A stretch of DNA of 64,000 bases from Paenibacillus bouchesdurhonensis (GTDB lineage Bacteria > Bacillota > Bacilli > Paenibacillales > Paenibacillaceae). Below, in pieces: positions 44,601-55,100 of the stretch. The stretch covers positions 4,454,330 to 4,518,329 of the forward strand of contig NZ_LT732548.1 of assembly GCF_900155685.1 (NCBI RefSeq). The letters are read 5' to 3'. A program made the translations under genes and the position numbers. Below the pieces are notes generated by a model, which was not told the origin of the DNA, searched no databases, and saw only the letters and a list, made by a program, of their open reading frames with translations. Each line of letters starts with the position of its first letter. The first letter of the stretch is position 1.

Positions 44601-46483
44601 GCGCTTGGCTGAAGTCCCCAGCGCATTAATTGCCGAGCCAGCGCATACGAGAAAATAAATAACGCCGGCTGCGTTATATCCGTCTGCTCCAAACGCTTCC
44701 CCGCATCAGGCGCCTGTTCTCCGGAAGGATATAAAATATGTTTCAAATCCACATTCATTTTACTTTGAGCAAGCTCCAGGCACTGATCCACCTTCTCGCG
44801 AAAATATGATTCCTGCTCGTATAAATCCAACCCCATATTCACGTACTGCGCGCCCTGTCCTGGGAACATAAACACCAGCCTCGGCTGAGTCGTATCGCAT
44901 ACCTCCGTGATTACGCGGTCGGCAGGCCGACTTGCCAGCTGGCTGCACGCCTCCTTTGATGTGGAAGCCACAAGCATGCGCCGATGACGAAAAGAACGCC
45001 GTCCGGCCTGGAGTGTAAATGCGACATCCGCAAGCGGTGCATTCGGATGCGTCCGCAGATATTCCAAGAAACGTGCCGTCGCCAGCTCTAGGCCAGCTTC
45101 TGTCCGAGCCGACAGCAGCAACAGCTTCGCTTCCCTGCCTTCATCGCCACTCTTAGCTGCCGGCGCTTCCTCAAGCACCACATGCACATTGGTACCACCT
45201 ATGCCAAAGGAGCTAACCCCTGCCCGTAGTGGATAATTCTCGTTCTGCCAAGTCGTCAGCTCGGTGTTCACCACAAAGGGACTGTTCGCAAAATCGATTT
45301 TCGGATTAGGCTGTTCAAAATGCAGACTTGGCGGCAGCTTTTTATGCTGCAGAGATAGCACTGTCTTCATAAATGCAGCAACACCAGCAGCACTATTCAA
45401 ATGTCCGATATTGGTCTTCACCGAGCCTATTTGGCAATAGCCCTTCTTCTCTGTCTGAAAAGCAAGCTTCAGCGCTTCTATTTCCACAGGATCCCCTAAG
45501 GTTGTTCCTGTGCCATGGGCTTCAATATAGCTAATGCTCTCCGGCGAGACACGCGCCATTCGCTGGGCTGCGCGAATCACCTCGGCCTGCCCTTCTATGC
45601 TTGGAGCCGAATAAGCCATCTTGCGCGTTCCGTCATTATTTGCGGCCGAGCCTTTAACCACTGCATATATGCAATCGCCATCCGCAAGTGCCTGCTTCAA
45701 CGTCTTTAATACAACAACTCCCGCGCCTTCCCCGCCAATCGTGCCCTTGGCCTTGGCATCAAATGCCCGGCAGTGACCGTCCGGAGAACTAATCATTCCC
45801 TCCTCATGCAGATAGCCTTCCGTTCGCGGCACCGTCACTGTAGCACCGCCAGCCAAAGCGATCTTGCACTCACCCGTTAACAGCGATCTGCAAGCCAAAT
45901 GTATAGCCAGCAGCGAAGTAGAGCATGCGGAATCAACGTTAACGCTGGGCCCCTTTAAATTAAGCTTATGAGCGATCCGCGTACTCAAAAAATCCTTATC
46001 CGATAAAGCCAATGCCGCAAATTGCTCAGCCATACTGTCGCTTCGGGAGAGCATAGCCACCATTTGCCAATAAATGCTCGCTGAAGCCCCTGCAAACAGG
46101 CCGATCGAACCGGACGTTTGCTCCGGATCATATCCGGCATGCTCTAATGCTTCCCATGCAACCTCATGAAATAGACGAATCTGAGGATCTATCACCTCGG
46201 CTTCGCGCGGCGTATACTCAAAAAAGTCGGAATCAAACCATTCAGCATCCGGGACGAGCGCCTTTGCCCTTATATAACGCGGATTCTGTATCAGTTCTGG
46301 AGCTATTCCCGCCGAAGCGAGTTCTTCATCCGAGAAAAAATGTACCGATTCCTTGCCGCTTTTCAAGTTCTCCCAATATTCATCGATGTTGCGGGCTTCC
46401 GGAAACCTTCCCGCCATCCCTATTACGGCGATTTCCAGCCCGCTATACGCTTGTGCTGCTGGTACATTTCGGCTGTCAGGCAT
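41621..46483 (-). CDS. PKS module: KS-AT-KR-ACP
   Basis: 1620 residues. KS with SACSTSL near 186; AT of malonyl type (GHSVGEY near 631, HAFH near 731); KR with ITGGLGGIG near 1193 and the catalytic tyrosine in AGYCAANAYLD near 1361; ACP serine in GATSLDM near 1546. It takes leucyl from the NRPS module encoded just before and makes a beta-hydroxy chain, the hydroxyl later needed for lactone closure in an isocoumarin. The start overlaps the NRPS stop by eight bases with GGAGGG upstream. A basic C-terminal tail suggests a docking helix. An 84-base gap follows before the next PKS gene. Confidence 0.93.
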   Translation of the reverse strand: MPDSRNVPAAQAYSGLEIAVIGMAGRFPEARNIDEYWENLKSGKESVHFFSDEELASAGIAPELIQNPRYIRAKALVPDAEWFDSDFFEYTPREAEVIDPQIRLFHEVAWEALEHAGYDPEQTSGSIGLFAGASASIYWQMVAMLSRSDSMAEQFAALALSDKDFLSTRIAHKLNLKGPSVNVDSACSTSLLAIHLACRSLLTGECKIALAGGATVTVPRTEGYLHEEGMISSPDGHCRAFDAKAKGTIGGEGAGVVVLKTLKQALADGDCIYAVVKGSAANNDGTRKMAYSAPSIEGQAEVIRAAQRMARVSPESISYIEAHGTGTTLGDPVEIEALKLAFQTEKKGYCQIGSVKTNIGHLNSAAGVAAFMKTVLSLQHKKLPPSLHFEQPNPKIDFANSPFVVNTELTTWQNENYPLRAGVSSFGIGGTNVHVVLEEAPAAKSGDEGREAKLLLLSARTEAGLELATARFLEYLRTHPNAPLADVAFTLQAGRRSFRHRRMLVASTSKEACSQLASRPADRVITEVCDTTQPRLVFMFPGQGAQYVNMGLDLYEQESYFREKVDQCLELAQSKMNVDLKHILYPSGEQAPDAGKRLEQTDITQPALFIFSYALARQLMRWGLQPSAMIGHSVGEYVAACLSGVMTLEDALGLVIARGQLMHSAPAGAMLSVRLSEQDLAPLLHERLSVAAVNGTALCVVSGTIEDIEKLEKLLMEQGEAISRLHTSHAFHSSMMEPVMEPFIQQFHSIDLHKPTIPYISNVTGTWISSEEAGSAEYWSRHLRGTVRFADGLGELLKDDKAVFVEVGPGNALSAFVRRHPGKGAGHQVVSLVRHPKNQINDSEYLLQQLGRLWLAGARIDWRSYYANERRLRTALPTYPFERRQYWVDPPREIDILKQGFQGKSLSVSDAQRNKSAVKKATVGEWLYTPAWERSILEQEPARPSSKQHWVAFIPEEGLGVQLVERLRQEGAKVTVVHPSASFARLDADTYRIAPGDAEHYDRLLQELSASGQQLGSIIHAWLTPGEIEASELVESGDTAELSSTGDLELIRSQRTFECGYYSLLALAKAIGRRGIQEELKLYVATATMQEVTGEEELRPEQASVLGACLVIPQEYPNVKCHSIDIDIPSDKASAARNRRQALLDSLHREFVSASNDMVVAYRGNYRWVQKFIPVPEVNASANMRFREQGVYLITGGLGGIGLTLAEYLAKTVKAKLVLTGRSVPNEPDWRNPAKMNNGDHELASKMSKLAALEEYGAEVLVCSADVSDQQQMEQVVNQAMVRFGTIHGVIHAAGTADGALIQRRTPELEQRAMAAKVKGTQVLERVLGQALTGGRQLDFLVLCSSLVSVLGAIGQAGYCAANAYLDSYAYRKQGSIAAHVTSINWDGWKEVGMAAAEQETAITRDQPPAIHEAEAKVQVGSASGEQMQVSAIQASAEQINPGASAHLLPEEGVAVFRQALSSRLPQVLVSTTDLSIRMEKAREASLHSLMKEGNKVGSQASHEREVRVQIPAGDELEQLISRLWGEYLGADELGLHDNFFELGATSLDMIQMNTKLKKALHMEVSVVDMFSHSTIHSLAELIRRTVTGAEPPEQTVDRSEQISEGKSRLKQRLNRRDRK

Positions 46484-49112
46484 CCGTATTTCCCTCCAGT
46501 ATGAGCATGGTCTGCTCCATCATTTCAAAGCCTTCATCCATTTGCTCGTGATTTGCCATATCAACAGGTTGCTGCTCATCCCCGCGGTCGAGGCGCTGCA
46601 GATACCCACCGAGCGCTGCTATCGTTGTATACTGAAACAGCGAAGGCACCGGAATATCATAGCCAAACGTTTCGTTCAACCTGTTGACCACCTGAACAAG
46701 CTGAAATGAATTCCCCCCCAGATCAAAGAAGGTATCATGTACACTTAATCTGGCTTCACCAATTCCCAATATCTCCGCCCAAATCCGCACCAGTGTACCC
46801 TCGATTTCACCACGTGGCGCAACGTATTCCTTCCCAGTATGAACATTTTCCCTTGGATCAGGTAAGCCTCTCGTATCCAGCTTGCCATTAGCCGTTACAG
46901 GAAACTGCTCCAAATAAACAAAATAAGCTGGAATCATATAACTCGGCAATTTCGCAAGCAAGCTGGCTCGCAGTTCAGAAGCAGACACACCGGGCATCCC
47001 GGTATAATACGCACAAAGCATATTTTGACCAGCCTCATCCTCGCGAACAAGAACGATGGCTTCATGGACACCGTCATACTGTCGCAAATGCATTTCTATC
47101 TCGCCTGGCTCGATACGGTATCCTCGCACCTTCACCTGGTCATCCTGCCGTCCCCAATATTCGAGCATGCCATTCGGAAGCCAGCGTCCCTGATCGCCTG
47201 TGCGATACAGCCGTTCATTCGGCAGGAATGGATGCTGTACAAACTTGGCCTCCGTCAGCTCCGGTCGGCCCAGATAACCCCTGGCGAGCCCTGCACCGGC
47301 TACACAAATCTCACCAGGCACACCTGGAGGCAGCAGTTGAAGCTGCTGATCCAATATATAAACCTGAAGATTGTCAATAGGCCGTCCAATTGGAATTACC
47401 CCGTCGGCTTCAGTCACTTCAACGAAAGTGGTGACAACTGTATTCTCGGTTGGCCCATAATTGTTAAAGAGACGATAGCGTCCCGGTTTAACTCGCTTCA
47501 GACGTTCCCCTCCCGTGAGCAGTATCCGCAGCGCGCTTTCCTCCGGCTGTTCCAATTCCATGAATTGCTCACACATCATCGTGGGCAGAAAGGCAATCGT
47601 AATCCCCTGCTCAGCAAAATATAATCCCAGTTTCCGCGCATCCAGGCGAATTTCAGGCGGAACGATATGAATCGAAGCCCCTGCAAGCAGGTGGGGAAAC
47701 ACTTCCCACACCGACGCATCAAAGCCAAATCCGGCATATTTAATGCCTCGATCAGCTGCTGTCACCTCAAAAGCATGATTATGCCAATAGGACAAATTCG
47801 TCAGAGAACGATGCTCAATCATGACACCTTTGGGCTGTCCGGTGGAGCCGGAGGTATAGATAACGTACGCCAAATCAGCCGCCGAGCTATTTCCCCCCAA
47901 ATTATCTACCGACTCACTGAAGCCCTGGGGATCATCAAGAAACAATCCCGGATGGCTGCCTAATTTATCTGAAAGCTGCTGTTGTGTAAGTACAACCTTT
48001 ACACCGCTGTCCTCCAAAATATATTGAATCCGATCATGCGGATAATCCGGATCTAGCGGCAAAAACGCCCCGCCAGCCTTCATCACCCCCAGCATTCCGA
48101 CGATCATTTCAGCAGAGGGAGTTAGCAATAGACCGACAATGTCCCCTGCTTCAATACCTTCTTTACATAGCACCCTCGCTACCTGATTCGCTTTTTCATT
48201 CAGCTCCCGATAAGTCACTGCGCCTTCTGAACTGACCACGGCCAGCGCTTCAGGACTCCGCTCTGCCTGCTCCTCAAACAACTGGTGTATAGTTTGTTCC
48301 CACGGATAATCTACTGTATCTCCGGCGAATGATTGCAGCAGTTGTTCCCTCTCTCCCGGCAGCAAAATTTCTAATCGCGTTAATGGCACATCCGGATTTG
48401 CCAGAGCCTCCTGCAGGAGCTGGATATAACGAGAAATGATCCTTGTCATCGTCTTACGCTGATACAATTCGGCATTATATTGAAGCTCACCCTCAATACC
48501 ATTAGCATCAGTTCTAAAGAGGTAGAATAAGGTTTTCCACCTTATGTTTTTTAAAAAACGCTCTTCCTGAATATTGGACAGGAGCAGCGCCACCTCAAAT
48601 AGGGGGTGAGCCAGTTGATCATCCAACGGCATCGCAAACTGCCGGGCGATCAGCTCCATCGGGTAGCTCTGATGCTCTACCGCTGCTACAACCGTCTCCT
48701 GCATGTTTAAAAGGCATTGCCGGAATGTGATCCCGGCCTCCATCCTTGCCCTCAAAGGAAGCACTGTGTTAATAAAGTCCGCTTCCTCCCGCTGCCGGTA
48801 GATAGGAGTTCCTACCACAACATCGCTGCGATTTGTCATACGGCTTAGTAAAGCAGCAAGTCCAGCAGCCAATACAACATGAAGCTTGGAGTCTGAATTT
48901 CCGCTTACCTTTACAAGGCGCTCCGACAACTCCTTTGGGAAGCGCAGAGCAGCTTTCTCCACGGTAACTCCGGTTGCATGAGGATAATCAGAAAGGAAGC
49001 CCCCCTTCTCAAAATCACCAGATAAGGCTGTTAACCAAAAATCCCGTTCTTTGCTTTTTTGCGATGCAGCTATCGCCAATCTGTCCATATGATATTCTGA
49101 CCCTGCTGTCAT
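46476..49112 (-). CDS. NRPS module: partial C-A(Leu)-PCP
   Basis: 878 residues from the ATG at 49112, chosen for its GGGAGG site; an upstream frame reaching 49211 would overlap the previous gene. The N-terminal 265 residues resemble only the C-terminal lobe of a condensation domain and lack HHxxxDG. The adenylation domain has YTSGSTGQPKG near 415; the specificity residues read D-A-W-F-L-G-N-V-V-K, the textbook leucine code. The carrier serine is in GGNSFQL near 799. The preceding protein ends in a complete C domain, which presumably forms the bond to this leucine. Confidence 0.92.
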   Translation of the reverse strand: MTAGSEYHMDRLAIAASQKSKERDFWLTALSGDFEKGGFLSDYPHATGVTVEKAALRFPKELSERLVKVSGNSDSKLHVVLAAGLAALLSRMTNRSDVVVGTPIYRQREEADFINTVLPLRARMEAGITFRQCLLNMQETVVAAVEHQSYPMELIARQFAMPLDDQLAHPLFEVALLLSNIQEERFLKNIRWKTLFYLFRTDANGIEGELQYNAELYQRKTMTRIISRYIQLLQEALANPDVPLTRLEILLPGEREQLLQSFAGDTVDYPWEQTIHQLFEEQAERSPEALAVVSSEGAVTYRELNEKANQVARVLCKEGIEAGDIVGLLLTPSAEMIVGMLGVMKAGGAFLPLDPDYPHDRIQYILEDSGVKVVLTQQQLSDKLGSHPGLFLDDPQGFSESVDNLGGNSSAADLAYVIYTSGSTGQPKGVMIEHRSLTNLSYWHNHAFEVTAADRGIKYAGFGFDASVWEVFPHLLAGASIHIVPPEIRLDARKLGLYFAEQGITIAFLPTMMCEQFMELEQPEESALRILLTGGERLKRVKPGRYRLFNNYGPTENTVVTTFVEVTEADGVIPIGRPIDNLQVYILDQQLQLLPPGVPGEICVAGAGLARGYLGRPELTEAKFVQHPFLPNERLYRTGDQGRWLPNGMLEYWGRQDDQVKVRGYRIEPGEIEMHLRQYDGVHEAIVLVREDEAGQNMLCAYYTGMPGVSASELRASLLAKLPSYMIPAYFVYLEQFPVTANGKLDTRGLPDPRENVHTGKEYVAPRGEIEGTLVRIWAEILGIGEARLSVHDTFFDLGGNSFQLVQVVNRLNETFGYDIPVPSLFQYTTIAALGGYLQRLDRGDEQQPVDMANHEQMDEGFEMMEQTMLILEGNTDA

Positions 49113-49143
49113 ACCTAAACCTCCCTTTAAGATGCCAACCGGT

Positions 49144-52100
49144 CTATAATTCGAACTCCCCCTGGGCGCTCGCAAGAAACACAGGCTCCGGCTCAGCCAG
49201 GTGATGCTCAATAGCGATATCTTTCAATTGAATCGACGGATTTTTTAATACGCTAGTTACGATATCCTCCATGTACTTGGCAAACCGTTCGATCGTTTCC
49301 CGCCGGAACAGGCTCGTGCTGTATTCAAGCTTAAAGGATAGATACTCCCCATCCTCTTCAGCAATCAATGAAAGATCAAAATGAGCGGCGTCATGTACAT
49401 AGGAGAAGGGATGCAAGGCCAATCCAGGAATGCTCATATCTGGGTTTTGCATGTTTTGCATAGCAAAAACAACATCAAAAATCGGATTACGTGCCAGCTC
49501 CCGTTCCTTGCCAAGCCCCTGCACCATTTCCTCGAACTGGTATTCCTGATTCGCGAATGCCTCCAGCGTTGTTGCCCGCACCGCTTGAAGCAGCTCGATA
49601 AAGCTCATTTCAACATTTAGTCGAATACGAATAGGCAGCATATTGACGAATTTTCCGATAATTAGCTGCAATGCCTGCTGCTTGCGGCCAGCAATCGGCG
49701 TGCCGATGATGATATCGTCCTGTACAGACAGCTTTGCCAGCAGTAGATTAAACACCGCCAGCAAGGCCATAAACAGGGTGACATCCTCCTTTAGGCAAAG
49801 CGATTTCAAGGCCTCAACTCTGGACTCATCCAGCGCAAACTCGATCCGGCTTCCCCGAAAACTTCTCATTGCCGGGCGAGGGTAGTCCGTCCGCAGAGAC
49901 AACGTTGGAGCATCCGCCAACTGCTGAAGCCAGTAATCTCCTTGTTTCTTCATCGCTTCCGTCACCATCACTTTGTTCTGCCATTCCGAAAAATCTTTAT
50001 ATTGCAATGTCAATTCAGGCAATGCTCTACCGCCATACAAGGCCATAAAATCATTCACAAAAATATCCTGTGACAATCCGTCAGAGACAATATGGTGCAT
50101 ATCGACCATAAGCATATGCCGCTTATCTCCGAGCTTCAGTAGTCCGGCCCTCATTAGCGGCGCACGGCCTAAGTCAAACGGGCGAACAAATCGTTCTATT
50201 GCCTCACGGATTCGCTCCCCTTCCTCTAATTCACAATCCGGGTAATTCTCCGTGGTAAAGTCCGCAGACTCCATCTCAAACGGAACCGTAGGGTGAATTC
50301 TTTGCATAGGCTTGCCATTAACCGGTTCAAATGAGGTTCGCAGACTCTCGTGACGCTCTATTAACCTTCTAAAAACAGCAGCCAGCCGTTCAGGATCCAA
50401 AGAACCTTCCAGAATCCCTGCCACGATTTCGTTATATCCTGTATGCTCTTTGCCCATTTGCTGAATCAAATACAATCGCTTCTGTGCTGACGACAGCTCG
50501 TAATAGGCCTGTTCCTGTGCCGGCTCTATATCAAAATAGTCACTCTGCTCCGCTGACTCAATATAATTAGACAACTGGCGTATCGTGGACATATTAAAGA
50601 AGTCAGGCAGACTGATTTCAACCCGCAATTCCTTGTGAATAGCCGTTACCACTGTGATGGCCTTTAGCGAATCGCCGCCAAGCTCAAAAAAGTCATCATG
50701 CACGCCAATTGATTCAATCCGGAACAATCGCTCCCAAATTCCACATAATTGACGCTCAGTATCGGTAGCCGGTGTTTCATATTCCCCGGACAGTGCCGGC
50801 CTAGCATAATAAATCTCGTCGCCTGCCGGTAGAGTGGAGTAGCTATCCTGAGCTTCTCGTTTAACCCACTTTTTAATCCGATTCTGCAAGTCTCCAGTCG
50901 AAATAACAAGCTGGTTAACTTCACCAACGGTGAACAATCGTCTAAACAGTTCCACCCCTTCTTCAGGCACAATAAGCAATTCCGAGATGGATGCTCGGTT
51001 ACCGGCCTGTCCGCGAATCGTCTGCTCCTCTTGAAGCTGCCAGCCATCCCAATTTATACATGTCCATGGCACCCGACTTCGCCGATTATAATCATGAACA
51101 TAAGCATCCATGAAATGGTTTGCTGCTGAATATGCTACGAAACCCAAGCCACCCAGCATCGGAGATAATGAAGAGGTCAGCAGGCAGAAATCCAGCTCCT
51201 TATCTGTGAGAACTTGCTCCAGCACTAGCAGCCCATACAATTTGGCGCTGAAGTGCTGCTCGCATAGCATTTCATCCGTCTCCTCCAGCATGCTGAATGC
51301 GGCATCCCCAGTCATGCCTGCGGCATGAATAACTCCATGAATCGAACCGAATTCAGCTTCTGCTGCTGCAATTGCCGACTGCATCTGACTTAAGTCAGCA
51401 GCTTCGGCACGTAGAACAAGTACTTCCGCTCCTTCCTGCTCGAGCTGGTACAGCCTACGGATTTGCTTGCTTACACTGTCATCTTCCTCATGGGTATTAA
51501 GCCATTCCTCCCAAGATTCACGCGCAGGGAACGAGGAGCGGCTCGTAAGCACCAGCTTCGCTTGGACACTCTTGGCAAGATAACTGCCGAGCACCTGGCC
51601 GATATAACCAAGACCGCCAGTAATCAGATAAACGCCGCCTTGTCGCAATCCCGGGGTATTCTCTGTTGGTTCAGCCACTCTGATTGGTTCATAATCAAGC
51701 ACCCATCGTTGATTGTCACGATAAGCAGTGGCCAGCTCAAACCTCATGGAGCGTAATTCCTCCAGCAAACGATCCAATAGTTTATCTCGCTGCCAGCTTC
51801 CTTCCTTCGGCAGGAGAACATCGATGCTGCTGCACTGCATAAAGGGCAGCTCCTGTGGAATAACACGGCATGGCCCTAGTACTGTTGCCTTCTCAGGATA
51901 TAAGGCCTCTTCTCCCGCAACAGCTTGCATGCTGCTGCTTAAAACCCACAAATGAACGTCTGCTCCATCGCTGTACTGCTTCATTGCTTTGGCCGTATAT
52001 AACAAGCTGTAGAAACCCAATTCCTGGGTTGTTCGCAGCCATATCGAATGGTCGTCGAAGGCATTGCGCTCCCTAATTCCCCATGTATGCAGCAGCCTTG

Positions 52101-55100
52101 TTGGCATCAGCCCCTTCACTTGCAAATCGGCAAACAGCTTCTTATAGTGCTCCTCGACCTGAGGATTTAAAATATAATTTGCAGCTCCAGCCTCCATAAA
52201 ATGCTCACCGGGGCTGACCGTGATAACCTGTGAAGCTAGCCCTGCGATTCGATCAGTCAGTTCCCGGCCAAAGCTTGAAGCGCCAGAATCGCAACACTGG
52301 TTCACATCATCGATCGTATTTGCCTCATTTAGAAACACAAGCCAGCAATGGGAATTTGCACTTGCACTCTGGCGCTCACCCTCACTTAAAGTTGGCCTAG
52401 GGATGGGTAACTTCCTCCAAGTTGGGGAATAGAACCAGTCTGCCATGTCCGGCAGCTTGCCGAGCTTCTCATGCTCTTGGCGCCCTCCCGTTCCGATCAG
52501 AGCTACGGCTTGCGGTTTCATGCCAGCCTGTTCATCAAGCCAGTAACGTTGCCGCGCAAAGGAATATCCCGGTAAAGCTACGATCGTACGGAAGCTACGA
52601 TGAAATGCCTTCCATTGAACGGGCAGCCCATACATCCATAATCTTCCGATCCGATTGACTAGTAATCCAACATCCGAAGCCTCACGCTGGGCTGGACGTA
52701 TAAGATTAACCGCCTGCTGTCCACGATTTGTATTCAGATGACGACGCACAAGCACCGTTAGATCCTGACCTGGCCCAATTTCTATAAACAAGCGGTCAGT
52801 CTGCTGGGCAAGCCGGGCGATTCCTTCAGCAAAACGTACCGTATCTGTCATATGGCGAATCCAATAATCCGGATCCGTTGCTTCCTCCGCCGTAATCCAT
52901 CCCCCTGTCGTGGTCGATACGTAGGGAATCATCGGAGGTTGAAGTTTCACCTTGCGAACCGCCGCAGCAAACGGCTCAATCACTGCCTGAAGCAAGGAGG
53001 AATGACCTGCTGTTGATACAGGCAATCTCATACACATAAGCTTATGCGTCCTCAAGGTCTGCTCCAGTGCCGTTATTTCGTCATCTGTGCCCGCAACGAT
53101 ACAGGATTCCCCATTCACGACCCCCAAAGATAAAGAGCCGCTTAAGAATGGTTTCAACTTGTCCTCGGTTAAAGGGACACTGAGCATAGCTCCAGCCGGC
53201 GCTGACTGCATCAGCTCGCCGCGCAGTATAATCAGCTTCATTGCTTCTTCCAGGCTCATGACCTTTGCCAGGCAAGCGGCAGCGTACTCGCCAAAGCTAT
53301 AACCAATCATTGCTTCCGGCTTGATTCCCCATACTAGGAGAAGACGGGCAAGCGAATACTGAAGTATGAATATCGCAGGCTGAATATATCTCGTCTGTGT
53401 CAGATGCTCAGCAGCTAGTTCATGATTTTCGGACGGATATATCATCTCCTTTAAATCCTCGCCTGTGATTTCCCGATATAGTGCAAAACAATGATCCATT
53501 TCCGCACGAAAGACTGGCTCTTCCTCGTACAAGCCCGCCCCCATATGGATATACTGAGAACCTTGCCCAGAAAACATGAACACCGCTGATTTCCGAGCAT
53601 CTCTCGTTACATAAGACAGCACTTTACGTTCATCAAAGCCTGTTTTGTGATTTACAGGCGTTAAGGCCTCAATCGCTTCCGCAGTAGACTCACAACAAAG
53701 CATGCGTCGATATTTGAAATGCCTGCGGCCATTTTGCAAGGTGTAGGCCACATCAGCAAGCGCTTCACTCCGATTTTTCTGTAAATAAGCAACTAAGCTT
53801 CCCGTTATTTCGTCAAGCGCGGCCGGGCTCTGAGCAGACAAGACCAGCAGTTGCGCATCCCTTTCTCCCTCTGCTGCCTCATATACAGGAGCCTCCTCCA
53901 CAATGACATGCGCATTAGTACCGCCAATTCCGAAGGAACTGACCCCCGCCCGTAAAGGATGTGCCCCCCGTTCCCACTTTGTAAGCTCACTGTTTACGAT
54001 AAATGGGCTGTCTGAAAAATTAATATTGGGATTTGGCGTCTCAAAATGGAGGCTTGGCGGAATTTGTTTATACCGCAAAGCGAGAGCCGTCTTAATTAAA
54101 CCTGCTACCCCTGCTGCGGCATCGAGATGTCCTATATTGGTCTTCACGGATCCAATCCGGCAAAACCCTTTCTTGCTTGTATGGAATGCCTTAGTTAAGG
54201 CTTCGATTTCTATGGGGTCGCCGAGCGTAGTTCCTGAACCATGCGCCTCAACATAAGTAATCGACTCAGCTGGAACCCGAGCCGCTTTCAATGCCTTGGC
54301 AATGGCATCAGCCTGTCCTTGAACGCTTGGTGCTGTAAAGCCGACCTTACGGCTCCCGTCATTGTTAATGGCTGAGCCTTTAATGACGGCATAAATCTGA
54401 TCGCCGTTTGCAATTGCCGCATCAAGCGATTTAAGTGCCACAAACGCAACCCCGTCGCCGCCAATCGTACCCTTAGCCTTGGCATCAAACGTCCGGCAAT
54501 GTCCATCTGGTGATTTCACCATTCCCTCCTGATACAAATAGCCGGATTTATGGGGCAGCACAATGGAAGCACCGCCCGCCAATGCCATTTCGCAATCGCC
54601 ATTCAAAATGGATTGGCATGCAAGATGCACAGCGACCAATGACGTGGAACAGGCAGTTTGCAGGCTGATGGCAGGCCCCTTCAAATTCAGCTTATGCGAT
54701 ATGCGTGTACTCACCGTATAGGAGTCATTCAGAGAGTCCACCTCAAACATATCTGACAAGCTTCCATGCAAACGATCCGATAACTGAGACAGCCAGTGAA
54801 AATTATTCGTAACTCCGGCAAATAGACCAATTGTGGAGTCCGAGCGCTCCGGATCACATCCCGCATCCTCTAGGGCATGCCAAGCGCATTCATGCAAGAG
54901 GCGAATTTGCGGATCCATCATGGCCGCCTGATCAGGAGTGTATCCGAAGAAGGCAGGATCAAATTGATCCATATCGTCCAATACGCCCTTCGCCTTGACA
55001 AACTCAGGCCGCTTCATCAATTCCCGATCAAATCCATACTCGGCTAATTCATTCTCTGTAAAAAAAGAGATACTTTCCTTCCCTTGCACTAAATTATTCC

